This document shows positions 1 to 8,035 of a stretch of 64,000 nucleotides of DNA, one piece after another; the first letter of the stretch is position 1; the number at the start of each line of letters is the position of its first letter. The stretch is from Bordetella genomosp. 7. Lineage in GTDB: Bacteria > Pseudomonadota > Gammaproteobacteria > Burkholderiales > Burkholderiaceae_B. The translations under genes were made by a program, and so were the position numbers. Under the pieces are notes generated by a model. The model saw nothing but the letters and a program-made list of their open reading frames with translations, was not told the DNA's origin and did no database searches. The stretch spans positions 124,001 to 188,000 of the forward strand of contig NZ_NEVK01000004.1 of NCBI RefSeq assembly GCF_002261265.1. The letters run 5' to 3'.

Positions 1-1
1 G

Positions 2-472
2 CATTACGGCCTCGACGCGCAACCGCTGATAGAAGGCGAGGGCGTACAGGCGCGCGTGGTGGCCGGTTCGATATTCGGCCAGACTTCCGCAGTACGCACC
101 CTGTCGCCGCTGTTCTTCGGAGATATCGTGCTGCAGCCGGGCGCCACCGTGGTCGTGCCCGCCGAACATGAAGAGCGCGCAGCATACCTGAGCAGCGGCG
201 TGGTCGAAGTCGATGGCCAAAGCCATCAGCCGGGGCAGCTGCTGGTTTTCGCCGCTGGAAAACCGGTCGAAATCAAGGCACGGGAAACGGCGCGATTTGC
301 AATACTGGGCGGCGAGCCCCTGGACGGGCCGCGCTTCGTCTGGTGGAACTTCGTGTCCAGCAGCAAAGACCGCATCGAGCAAGCCAAGCTCGACTGGGAA
401 CGCAGCCGCTTCAACCAGGTCGTGCCTGGCGATGAAACCGAATACATCCCGCTGCCACCTCCGCGGCAATAA
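2..472 (+). CDS. Pirin family protein, 3' part only
   Basis: The open frame runs in from the left edge, so the N-terminal cupin is missing. What remains is about 156 residues of a C-terminal pirin cupin. It reads AEHEERAAYLSSG, then GQLLVFAAGKPVEI, then GGEPLDGPRFVWWNFVSSS, and ends in IPLPPPRQ. The GGEPL..PR..WWNFVSS block is a hallmark of bacterial pirins. These are metal-binding bicupin proteins with varied roles (quercetinase-like oxygenase, redox or transcription cofactor); the specific role here cannot be told. The gene is followed by REP-like palindromes and then converges with the fbp operon. Confidence 0.85.
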   Translation, partial: HYGLDAQPLIEGEGVQARVVAGSIFGQTSAVRTLSPLFFGDIVLQPGATVVVPAEHEERAAYLSSGVVEVDGQSHQPGQLLVFAAGKPVEIKARETARFAILGGEPLDGPRFVWWNFVSSSKDRIEQAKLDWERSRFNQVVPGDETEYIPLPPPRQ

Positions 473-504
473 GTGTCCGGCGTCACCGCGCTCGCCAACG
501 AACC

Positions 505-635
505 GGTGTCTGACTCCGATAGGTGTCAGACACCCTGCGGGAGTCAGACACCCGCCAAACCGCATCCCCGCCGCTCGCCAACGAATCGGTGTCTGACTCC
601 GACAGGTGTCAGACACCCTGCGGAGGTCAGACGCC
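505..635. repeat. REP-like palindrome cluster A (2 copies)
   Basis: Two copies, at 505-552 and 588-635. Each has three arms: GGTGTCTGACTCC, a central GGTGTCAGACACC, and a closing GGAGTCAGACACC. In copy 2 the last arm is degraded (GGAGGTCAGACGCC). The outer arms pair perfectly in copy 1. They lie between the convergent pirin and fbpC genes and belong to the family found at six other places in the window. Confidence 0.85.
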
Positions 636-666
636 TTCCCAAATGGCATTACTGTATTGCGGGCGG

Positions 667-1443
667 CTACATTCCGCGGGCGTAGGCCTGTTGCCGCTGG
701 GCCGCCAGCGTTTCGCGCCGCACGAAATCCCGTACGAAACCGTCCGCAGGGTGGTGGTGCAGGTTGTAGGGCGTATCCCATTGCACGATCTTGCCTTCCT
801 TCATGACCCCGATGCGGTCGGCGATGGCAAATGCTTCGGCCTGGTTATGCGTCACCAGAATCGCCGTATGTCCAGTCGATTTCAGGATTTCGCGTACCTC
901 GAACGCCAGGCGCTCGCGCGTATCGACGTCCAGGTTGGAGAAAGGCTCGTCCAGCAGCAACAGCTCGGGCGACGGCGCCAGTGCGCGAGCCAGCGCCACG
1001 CGCTGCTGCTGGCCGCCGGATATCTCGTGCGGATAACTGTCGGCCGAGGCCGCCAACCCTACCAGGTCCAGCATTTCACGTACGCGGGCGGTACGTTGGG
1101 CGCTGCCCATCCGGCGCAGGCCAAAAGCTACATTCTGCGCCGCGGTCAGGTGGGGAAACAACGCGTAGTCCTGGAACATCATGCCTACGCGGCGCAGCTC
1201 CGGAGCCACCTGCACCGTGGGCGACGAAATGATGGTGCCGTCCAGGGCGATGTGCCCCGCGCGCAGCGGCTCGAAACCCGCAATCGCGCGCAGGATGGTG
1301 GTTTTGCCACAGCCGGATTCGCCGAGCAGGCAGCCGATATGGCCGGCGGGCAGCGACAACGACAGGTCCCGCACCACAGACTTATGCCCCTGAGGGGTAT
1401 CGTATGCCAGGCAGATGCGGTCTAGTTCAAGCAGGTCGGGCAC
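667..1443 (-). CDS. fbpC: Ferric iron ABC transporter, ATP-binding protein
   Basis: 258 aa cytoplasmic ATPase. Walker A GESGCGKTT is near residue 41, the Q-loop follows, the signature ISGGQQQRVALARAL is near 141, Walker B LLLLDEP near 161 and the H-loop in LVTHNQAEA. It is shorter than the usual 340-350 aa FbpC because the C-terminal TOBE-like regulatory extension is missing after the core. It begins 4 nt after fbpB on the same strand, in an operon with the FbpA-type receptor. Iron as substrate is inferred from the FbpA/FutA-type partner and the upstream Fur-like site. Confidence 0.88.
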   Translation of the reverse strand: MPDLLELDRICLAYDTPQGHKSVVRDLSLSLPAGHIGCLLGESGCGKTTILRAIAGFEPLRAGHIALDGTIISSPTVQVAPELRRVGMMFQDYALFPHLTAAQNVAFGLRRMGSAQRTARVREMLDLVGLAASADSYPHEISGGQQQRVALARALAPSPELLLLDEPFSNLDVDTRERLAFEVREILKSTGHTAILVTHNQAEAFAIADRIGVMKEGKIVQWDTPYNLHHHPADGFVRDFVRRETLAAQRQQAYARGM

Positions 1444-1447
1444 GATA

Positions 1448-3118
1448 TCAATGTCCCATCTTCAAATTAGTGCGCGCCAGCAGGATGACGGGCAGCAGCC
1501 CGGCCAGCACAATGGCCAGCGCTGCGACCGCGCCTTCCTCGTATGTGCCGCGCGCGGCCTCGGCGTATAGCCAGGTCGCCAGTGTTTCGAAATTCAGCGG
1601 TCGCAGCAGCAACGTGGCCGGCAGCTCTTTCATGGCGTCCACGAAAACCAGCAGGGCGGCCGCGGCCAACGCGGGGCGCAGCAAGGGTAGATGCACACGG
1701 CGCAGCGTGCTGCCGGCGGATTCCCCCAGCAGGCGGGACGCCTGTTCCAACGAAGGCGGAATACGCGCCAGCCCGGCTTCGATACCGCCTACCGACACCG
1801 CCAGGAAGCGCATTGTGTATGCGCATACCAGGGCGCCCATCGAACCCATCAAAAACAGGCCTTGCGTGCCGAACACCGCGCCTATCTGGCGATCGATCCA
1901 GGTAAACGGCACCAGCAGCCCGATGGCCAGCACTGTGCCGGGCACGGCGTAACCCAGGCTGGCAATGCGGGCGCATGCACGTCCCGGGTTGAAACGCGCG
2001 CTTTCGCGTAACGTACGGCCGGACCAGGCCACGATCAGCCCGCAAATCAGGGTCACGATGGTGGCGGTAAACGCCACAGCCAGCGTATTGAACAGGCCAT
2101 TCAACAGTTGGCTGGACACGCCCCCCACAAGATGCAGGCGCTTGTAGGTTTCTACCACCAGGTATCCGGCCGGCGCCACAAAACCGATCAGGACGGGTAT
2201 CCAGCCCAGCACGATGGCGAGCAGGGCGGCCGCGCCGCGCAGCCGACGCGGCTGCATCGGGCGCATCCGCTGCGTATTGGCATAGCGTTGGCGCTTGCGC
2301 CCGTGCCGCTCCAGCAGGATCAGCCCCACCACGATGGCAAGCATCGTCAGCGCGATCTGGGCCGCGCTGGCAAGGTCTGAGCGGGTGATCCAGGTGGTGT
2401 ATACCGACACGGTCAGGGTCTGCACGCCCAGGAATTCGGACGCGCCGATGTCGTTCAGGGTTTCCAGCAGCGCCAGGCTTGCGCCCACGGCAATGGCCGG
2501 CCGCGCCAGCGGCAAGGCCACCCGCACGAACACGCCCACACGGCCGGCGCCCAGCGTGCGCGCGGCCTCGAGCAGGCTGGCCGCCTGCGTCATGAACATG
2601 ATGCGGGTGCTCAGGTACACGTACGGGTACAGCACGAAGCCCAGCACGAAAATGGCGCCGTAGATAGAACGCAGGTCGGGCAGGCGGAACTCTCGAGGGC
2701 TGTCGTAGCCAAGCACGGTGCGTATTGCGGTCTGGATCGGACCGATGGGGTGCAGCAGGTCCAGATAGGCAAAGGCAATGATGTAGGTAGGCACTGCCAG
2801 GGGCAGCAGCAGCGTCCAGGTCAGCGTGCGGCGGGTGGGAAACTCGTACGCCGTCACCAGCCAGGCGGCGCCGGTGCCCAGCATCGTGACCAATATGCCC
2901 ACGCCCAGCAGCAGCAGCGCGGTGTTGGCGAACGCCTGGGGCAATACGTACTGCGTCAGGTGCGACCAGTGAGATAGGTCCGCATGTGCCGCCTGCCAGG
3001 CCAGCGCGCCCAACGGCGCCAGGACAGCCAGCGCCACCAGCGCGGCGCCAGTCAGCCACCCCGCGCCGCGTTCAGGTCCGCGCAAACGCCATGGGCGAGG
3101 CAAGGTTTCTGTATGCAT
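1448..3118 (-). CDS. fbpB: Ferric iron ABC transporter, fused double permease
   Basis: 556 aa integral membrane protein made of two BPD_transp_1 halves, the normal architecture of FbpB. About twelve hydrophobic segments can be seen. EAA-type cytoplasmic loops occur near EAARTLGAGRVGVFVRVALP in the first half and EQASRLLGESAGSTLRRVHLP in the second, where the ATPase docks. The ATG at 3118 is used; no strong Shine-Dalgarno is visible, so the start is less certain than the frame. It lies 4 nt before fbpC and 134 nt after fbpA, and that gap holds one degenerate REP-like palindrome. Confidence 0.9.
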   Translation of the reverse strand: MHTETLPRPWRLRGPERGAGWLTGAALVALAVLAPLGALAWQAAHADLSHWSHLTQYVLPQAFANTALLLLGVGILVTMLGTGAAWLVTAYEFPTRRTLTWTLLLPLAVPTYIIAFAYLDLLHPIGPIQTAIRTVLGYDSPREFRLPDLRSIYGAIFVLGFVLYPYVYLSTRIMFMTQAASLLEAARTLGAGRVGVFVRVALPLARPAIAVGASLALLETLNDIGASEFLGVQTLTVSVYTTWITRSDLASAAQIALTMLAIVVGLILLERHGRKRQRYANTQRMRPMQPRRLRGAAALLAIVLGWIPVLIGFVAPAGYLVVETYKRLHLVGGVSSQLLNGLFNTLAVAFTATIVTLICGLIVAWSGRTLRESARFNPGRACARIASLGYAVPGTVLAIGLLVPFTWIDRQIGAVFGTQGLFLMGSMGALVCAYTMRFLAVSVGGIEAGLARIPPSLEQASRLLGESAGSTLRRVHLPLLRPALAAAALLVFVDAMKELPATLLLRPLNFETLATWLYAEAARGTYEEGAVAALAIVLAGLLPVILLARTNLKMGH

Positions 3119-3132
3119 GCTTCAAGAAAGAA

Positions 3133-3164
3133 GGTGCCTGATCTCCGGCCTGGAGTCAGACACC
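3133..3164. repeat. Degenerate REP-like palindrome B
   Basis: Imperfect inverted repeat with arms GGTGCCTGATCTCC and GGAGTCAGACACC. It sits between fbpA and fbpB, inside the presumed transcript. The right arm is identical to the family consensus and the left arm carries substitutions. It may stabilise or attenuate the fbpA message relative to fbpBC; that role is inference. Confidence 0.65.
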
Positions 3165-3252
3165 TGATTACGTTTGCGCCGCGCCGGCCGTCGCCGGCCG
3201 GCGCCGAACAACGCGAAGGCCGTTCAGGCCATGCGTCGCTTTTCACGCAGGC

Positions 3253-4293
3253 TTAGTTGTCAAAGCCCACTTTGTCGACGAGTTCGCTGGCCTGTTTGCG
3301 GTACTTGGCGACTTCGGCAACGGGCAGGGAGTCTACCTTCAATTCGCCAAAGCTGGCCACCACGGGATCCAATTTCACACCCTTGCGGACCGGGTATTCG
3401 TAGTTGGCACGGGCGTACAGCGTCTGGGCCGGCTCGGACACCAGGAATTCCAGCAGCTTGATGGCGTTGTCTTTGTTGGGAGCATGCTTGGCCACAGCCG
3501 CGCCGCTGATGTTCACGTGCGTGCCGTCGCCGCCGTTCTTGAACGTGGGACGCACAACCTTGATCGCATCACCCCATTTGCGGGCATCGGTACCCGGCTC
3601 GGCGTTCTTCATGTGGCCGACGTAATACGCATTGGCGATGCCGATGTCGCAAATGCCGCCCAGGATATCGCGCGCCACGTCACGGTCGCCGCCAGCCGCC
3701 TTGCGGGCCAGGTTGGCTTTCACGCCGCGCAGCCATTGCTCGGTGGCTTCTGCTCCGTCATGGGCGATCATTGCGGCCACCATGCCCGTGTTATAGGGGT
3801 GCTGGCCCGAGCGGATGCACACCTTGTTCTTCCATTTCGGGTCGGCCAAGTCTTCATAGTGGAAGCTGTCGAGTTCCAGATCATTGGCCGCATACAGCAC
3901 GCGGTCGCGCAGCGACAGCGTGTACCACTGGCCGTCCGCGCCGCGCAGGTTGGCGGGGATCACCGAATTCAGGGTTTCCGACTTGATGGGCTGGGTGACG
4001 CCGCCGTCGACCAGATCGATCAGGTTGCCGATGTCCACGGTCATCAACACGTCGGCGGGCGACTGCGCGCCTTCGGCTTTCACACGCTCCAGCAGGCCGT
4101 CTTTGACAAACACCGTGTTGACCTTGATGCCGCTTTCTTTAGTGAACGCATCCAGCATCGGCTGGATCAGCTTCGGTTCGCGAGTGGTGTACAGGCTGAC
4201 TTCGTCAGCAGCCGCCGCGGGCGCGGCGAAGATGCTGCCAGCCACCGCAAGCGCGCCCAGCAGGGGGGTCAAGGAAAGGCGTCGGATCGACAT
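3253..4293 (-). CDS. fbpA: Ferric iron ABC transporter, periplasmic binding protein
   Basis: 346 aa from the ATG at 4293, chosen because GGAG lies just upstream and a signal peptide follows at once (SIRRLSLTPLLGAL ... FAAPAAAADEV). A longer frame to 4344 would put a non-signal tail in front. The mature part is an FbpA/FutA-type class II receptor: VSLYTTREPKLIQPML, then DVLMTVDIGNL, then GGICDIGIANAYYVG, whose tyrosines are typical iron ligands. It delivers Fe(III) to FbpB/FbpC. Transcription probably starts downstream of the Fur-box-like site at 4362-4380. Confidence 0.92.
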   Translation of the reverse strand: MSIRRLSLTPLLGALAVAGSIFAAPAAAADEVSLYTTREPKLIQPMLDAFTKESGIKVNTVFVKDGLLERVKAEGAQSPADVLMTVDIGNLIDLVDGGVTQPIKSETLNSVIPANLRGADGQWYTLSLRDRVLYAANDLELDSFHYEDLADPKWKNKVCIRSGQHPYNTGMVAAMIAHDGAEATEQWLRGVKANLARKAAGGDRDVARDILGGICDIGIANAYYVGHMKNAEPGTDARKWGDAIKVVRPTFKNGGDGTHVNISGAAVAKHAPNKDNAIKLLEFLVSEPAQTLYARANYEYPVRKGVKLDPVVASFGELKVDSLPVAEVAKYRKQASELVDKVGFDN

Positions 4294-4602
4294 GGAGAGC
4301 TCCAGTGCAGGATAAAACGGACACAAAGCGGCATCCGCACGCACGCCGCAGCGCGTCCGTTAACGAAAATGATTATCAAGTAGGTGCGACAATAACAGGA
4401 AGCCGTTTGGCGTTCAACTTGAAGACGGCTTGGCGGCCGGACGCCTGATCTCTATCAAAAAGTTATAAAGGCATTACGGATTAATGAGAGCAGTTATCAA
4501 GCACTCGCGTTAAAATAGGGATAACCCTTAGCCCGTGCAGCGTCTTTTCTGCAGTACGGAAATCCATCCGGCGTACCTGGTGCGTCGTACCATTTCAGCG
4601 AC
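4294..4602. other. Divergent fbpA-fpr intergenic region
   Basis: 309 bp without a gene. It contains the Fur-like box, an AAGCCGT...ACGGCTT inverted repeat near 4401-4432 and an AT-rich stretch around 4455-4525 that probably carries the fpr promoter. I cannot assign -35/-10 boxes with confidence. Confidence 0.5.
4362..4380. promoter_or_regulatory. Fur-box-like operator upstream of fbpA
   Basis: The sequence AACGAAAATGATTATCAAG, reverse complement CTTGATAATCATTTTCG, closely matches the hexamer-repeat Fur consensus (GATAATGATTATC type). It lies about 70 bp before the fbpA ATG, in the divergent fbpA-fpr region, the right place for iron-dependent repression. Pattern match only. Confidence 0.7.
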
Positions 4603-5379
4603 ATGGCAGCTTTCAATACCGAGCGCGTACTGAGCGTGCGCCACTGGAACGATACGCTTTTTTCCTTCACCACCACGCGTGACGCGGCCCTGCGGTTCCA
4701 CAACGGCCATTTCGTCATGATCGGCCTGGAAGTCGAAGGCAAGCCCCTCATGCGTGCCTACAGCATCGCCAGCGCCAACTACGAAGAAAACCTTGAGTTT
4801 CTCAGCATCAAGGTCCAGAACGGGCCCCTGACCTCGCGCCTGCAACACCTGAAAGAAGGCGACACCATCCTGGTCAGCCGCAAACCGGTGGGCACGCTGG
4901 TGGTAGACGACCTCAAGCCGGGCAAGCACCTGTTCCTGTTCGGCACCGGCACGGGCCTGGCTCCCTTCATGAGCATCATCAAAGACCCCGACGTCTACGA
5001 GCGCTTCGAAAAGGTCGTGCTGGTGCACGGCGTGCGGTGGGTCAGCGAACTGGCCTACGCCGATTTCATCGAAAACGAGCTGCCCAACAACGAATTCTTC
5101 GGCGACGTCGTCCGCGAAAAGCTCATTTACTATCCCACGGTCACGCGCGAGCCCTTCCGCAACCAGGGGCGCATCACCGAGCTGCTTGAAAACGGCAAGC
5201 TGTGCCAAGACATCGGCCTGCCGCCCATCAATCCCGAGACCGATCGCGCCATGCTTTGCGGCAGCCCGCATATGCTGGCCGACATCAGCGCCATGCTCGA
5301 TTCGCGCGGCTTCACGGTGTCGCCGGGGGTTGGCGAGCCGGGTGACTACGTGGTCGAACGGGCGTTCGTCGAAAAGTAA
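4603..5379 (+). CDS. fpr: Ferredoxin/flavodoxin--NADP+ reductase
   Basis: 258 aa, the normal length for bacterial (subclass I) Fpr. The FAD-binding motif RAYSIASANYEENLEF is near residue 50. The NADP-binding stretch LFGTGTGLAPFMSIIKD is near 110. The protein ends in VVERAFVEK, the short aromatic-containing tail of this subclass. The enzyme exchanges electrons between NADPH and ferredoxin or flavodoxin, feeding Fe-S assembly and oxidative-stress defence. It is divergent from the iron-uptake operon and closed by a strong terminator at 5413-5442. Confidence 0.95.
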   Translation: MAAFNTERVLSVRHWNDTLFSFTTTRDAALRFHNGHFVMIGLEVEGKPLMRAYSIASANYEENLEFLSIKVQNGPLTSRLQHLKEGDTILVSRKPVGTLVVDDLKPGKHLFLFGTGTGLAPFMSIIKDPDVYERFEKVVLVHGVRWVSELAYADFIENELPNNEFFGDVVREKLIYYPTVTREPFRNQGRITELLENGKLCQDIGLPPINPETDRAMLCGSPHMLADISAMLDSRGFTVSPGVGEPGDYVVERAFVEK

Positions 5380-5412
5380 ACCGCCCCGCGTCGCCCGGGT
5401 ACCGCAGCGCAA

Positions 5413-5442
5413 GCCCTGTCCGTTTCGCGGGCAGGGCTTTTT
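5413..5442 (+). terminator. Rho-independent terminator after fpr
   Basis: Arms GCCCTGTCCG (5413-5422) and CGGGCAGGGC (5428-5437) pair over 10 bp with one G-U, around a TTTCG loop, and are followed by five T. Positioned 34 nt after the fpr stop. Confidence 0.9.
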
Positions 5443-5520
5443 CGCGTGGGCGTCGGGCATTGCGCGGGTTAGCAAGAATCGCCGTTATTGTTACGAAACA
5501 TAAAATATATGTAGAAAAGC

Positions 5521-5547
5521 TAAATCTTTGCGAAGCGCGGACGATAT
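5521..5547 (+). promoter_or_regulatory. Sigma-28 (FliA)-type promoter
   Basis: TAAA at 5521-5524, a 15-nt spacer, then GACGATAT at 5540-5547. This matches the flagellar sigma consensus TAAA-N15-GCCGATAA with two changes in the -10. It lies 30 nt upstream of the flagellin-like ATG, which supports it. Confidence 0.65.
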
Positions 5548-5577
5548 ACATCATGTCTACGTCGCAGTTGCAATCCT

Positions 5578-6885
5578 ATGTTGATAAATTTCAGCCCCTT
5601 CTCGGGGTGGGCCAACTCACATCTCAAGCGCTCGCAGGCCGTGCTGGGGTCGAGTGTGGAAAGGCTATCGTCCGGGCTGAGGATCAATTCGGCCCGCGAC
5701 GATGCGGCGGGGCTTGCCATCGCCAACCGCATGACAAGCCGGATCAAGGGCAACGCGGCCGCCATGCGCACCGTGTCTGACGCCATCGGTCTCCTGCAGA
5801 CCGTGGAGGGGGGCGCATCCGACATCAATTCGCTATTGCAGCGCATGCGCGAGCTCACCGTGCAGCACCGCAACGGCTCATTGTCTTTCCAGGATCGGGA
5901 GTTTATCCAGACAGAAATCGCGCAGATCCGCGACGAGATCAATCGCATCGGCGCAGAGCTGAACTTTGCGGGGCGAGGCCTGCTCGACGCCGAGCAGTCG
6001 CTGCGCTTCCAGCTGTCGAGCGAGGCATCCGATACGCTGGAGTTGAATCTGCAACCGCTGAATACCGATACGTTGGGCGTGAACGCTATCCGGCCTCCGG
6101 TGGGGCCGCCGCTGTCAGAGATTACGATCGCCAGCGGTGCCAATGCCGGCACGTGGAAGCTCGAGCTTGAAGGCATCATCAACCGGGACGGGGTGCTGCT
6201 GAAACCTGGCGAGGCGGAAGCCGCCTATCACGTGACACCGGGTTCTATCACCATCCACCAGGTCAGGAATCGCGATGGAAGCGCCCGGCCGGGCGAGTAC
6301 GCAGTCAAGGTGGGCGACGATTACTACCATCGGGCAGAAGGGGCCCTGGTGTTTGACCACGCATCCGGGGTGGCTACGTATCGCGTGCACAATGGCTACC
6401 AACAGGCCGACATCGAGGATCCCGCGCGCGGCGTGACCCTGGACGACCAGCCGATCGACAACGTAAAACTGGGCTGGGATAAAGACGGCAACTACGTGAA
6501 GTACCTCGAATGGCAGGGGCACTTCGTGGAATACGATCCGCTGGCGGGCCGGCTCAACAACAAGTTCTACCTGAGTGGCCCGAATGCGAACACGATCGAA
6601 CTTATGCAGCCGGATTCGCTGGCGCAGATCGACGCCGCCATCGCGCAGGTAGACGGGTATCGCACCTATCTGGGCGCGACTCAGAATCGGCTCGAATCTG
6701 TGCTCGAGGGCCTGTCGACGTCGCAGCTGGCCTTGAATTCGGCCCGATCGCGTATCGAAGATGCCGACTATGCCGTGGAAACGTCCAATATGATACGGAG
6801 CCAGATTGTGCAGCAGGCTGTGCAGGCCGTGCTGGCCCAGGCCAACCAGATTCCGCAGACAGTGCTCAGCCTGCTGCGCGGATAA
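5578..6885 (+). CDS. Flagellin-like protein, isolated gene
   Basis: 435 aa. The N-terminal D0/D1 domain (residues 1-140) contains ERLSSGLRINSARDDAAGLAIANRM, and the C-terminal D1/D0 domain contains SRIEDADYAVETSNMIRSQIVQQA, both strongly flagellin. The middle (about 165-335) has no sequence I recognise and is rich in G, D and Y. The start is unusual: MLINF replaces the common MAxVINTN, although from IN onward it aligns without gaps, so no frameshift is needed. No good Shine-Dalgarno precedes the ATG. There are no other flagellar genes nearby. The sigma-28-like promoter suggests co-regulation with late flagellar genes. It could be an accessory or phase-specific filament subunit. Confidence 0.85.
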   Translation: MLINFSPFSGWANSHLKRSQAVLGSSVERLSSGLRINSARDDAAGLAIANRMTSRIKGNAAAMRTVSDAIGLLQTVEGGASDINSLLQRMRELTVQHRNGSLSFQDREFIQTEIAQIRDEINRIGAELNFAGRGLLDAEQSLRFQLSSEASDTLELNLQPLNTDTLGVNAIRPPVGPPLSEITIASGANAGTWKLELEGIINRDGVLLKPGEAEAAYHVTPGSITIHQVRNRDGSARPGEYAVKVGDDYYHRAEGALVFDHASGVATYRVHNGYQQADIEDPARGVTLDDQPIDNVKLGWDKDGNYVKYLEWQGHFVEYDPLAGRLNNKFYLSGPNANTIELMQPDSLAQIDAAIAQVDGYRTYLGATQNRLESVLEGLSTSQLALNSARSRIEDADYAVETSNMIRSQIVQQAVQAVLAQANQIPQTVLSLLRG

Positions 6886-6939
6886 GTCCGTGTGGCAGGC
6901 TGGAAACCTCAGGTAGGCGCACTGAGGGCTGCTACGCCG

Positions 6940-7944
6940 TCATGCTCCGGGCGCCGACAGGCAGGCAGCCTCTTTATCGGACAGCGGATTGGCCTTCAGC
7001 CATGCCTGCGTTTCTTCATCCCCGGCGCGCTTGAGCGCCGCCATGATCGAATCAGACGGTTGTGTGGCGAGCGTCATTTTGTTTTCCCGCATGCGCGCAT
7101 AGTTGGCTTCAATGCGCTGTTCGACGCCAGCCCATGACGTGGCGGAGACTTTCTTCGCCGCTTCGCTCAGAATCGCCTGGTCGCCGGCGCCTAGCTCGTC
7201 CCAGGTCTTTTTATTGATGATGGTGTAGCTCAGCGGTATCGAATAGCTTACGGCGGTGAAATGGGGCAGGTGGTTCCACAGGTTGCGACCCGCGCCGCCG
7301 TCGCCCGAGGTCAGCACTGCGTTGACCTCGCCGGCAGCCAGTTTGTCGGCCAGCGCGGAATAAGGCATCTGCACGCTTTGCGCGCCCACTCTCTCGAACA
7401 CGGACTTGCTGGTGGCGTCGTAGGTGCGGATCTTCAAGGCCTTGATGTCGGCTTCGCTTTGCAGCGGCTGCACCGACCAGATCCCCGAAGGCGGCCAGGG
7501 CGTCACATACAGCAAGTGCGCGCCCAGCGCCTGCGCGCGCTGTTCCAGCGCGGGGCGGGCGCATTCATACAGAGTGCGGGCCTGCTTGAAATCCCTGGCG
7601 GCGAAGGGCAGGGACGACAGCAGGAACAGCGTATCCTTGTTGCCCAGTACCCCGCCGAACAGCGTCGCCATCTGGGTTTTGCCGTCGATCACCGCCGCCA
7701 CCTGCGCATCCCCTTTGTAAGGGTTCTGCTTTTCCTGGCGTGTCTCAATGACGATCCCGCCCGCCGACGCTTTTTTGACCAGATCGGCGAATTGCAGGTC
7801 GGCCGAGGCGGTGATCGACGTGGCCGGATACTCGTTGATCAGTTCAAGACGGGTCTGGGCTGTGGCCTGCGTGGCCATGCAGGCACCGGCCAGCATGGCG
7901 GCCGCGATCGCGCAGCGATGGGCCGAATGATTGGAAAGCTGCAT
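6940..7944 (-). CDS. TRAP transporter substrate-binding protein (DctP family)
   Basis: 334 aa from the ATG at 7944, which has AAGGGGA upstream and opens a signal peptide (AIAAAMLAGACMATQATAQ). The mature protein shows the DctP pattern: TSITASADLQFADLVKKASAGGIVIE, then LLYVTPWPPSGIWS, then the ligand-binding block ALKIRTYDATSKSVFERVGA and VNAVLTSGDG. DctP proteins bind carboxylates in the periplasm for a DctQM permease. No dctQ or dctM is adjacent, so it is an orphan receptor here. It lies 91 nt downstream of a Bug receptor on the same strand and may be co-transcribed with it. Confidence 0.87.
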   Translation of the reverse strand: MQLSNHSAHRCAIAAAMLAGACMATQATAQTRLELINEYPATSITASADLQFADLVKKASAGGIVIETRQEKQNPYKGDAQVAAVIDGKTQMATLFGGVLGNKDTLFLLSSLPFAARDFKQARTLYECARPALEQRAQALGAHLLYVTPWPPSGIWSVQPLQSEADIKALKIRTYDATSKSVFERVGAQSVQMPYSALADKLAAGEVNAVLTSGDGGAGRNLWNHLPHFTAVSYSIPLSYTIINKKTWDELGAGDQAILSEAAKKVSATSWAGVEQRIEANYARMRENKMTLATQPSDSIMAALKRAGDEETQAWLKANPLSDKEAACLSAPGA

Positions 7945-8035
7945 CTGTGTTTCCCCTTGCGCGGTATATCCGCCCGTCGGTTTTAGCACCGAGGCCGGGC
8001 CGCGGGTACCAGGGGGAAACACGGACTGCTGCGGG

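Noticed and set aside
5460-5780. Frame starting MSTSQLQSYV overlapping the flagellin start, as evidence of a frameshifted N-terminus
   Set aside because: The flagellin frame itself aligns from INFS onward with other flagellins without gaps, so no frameshift is needed.
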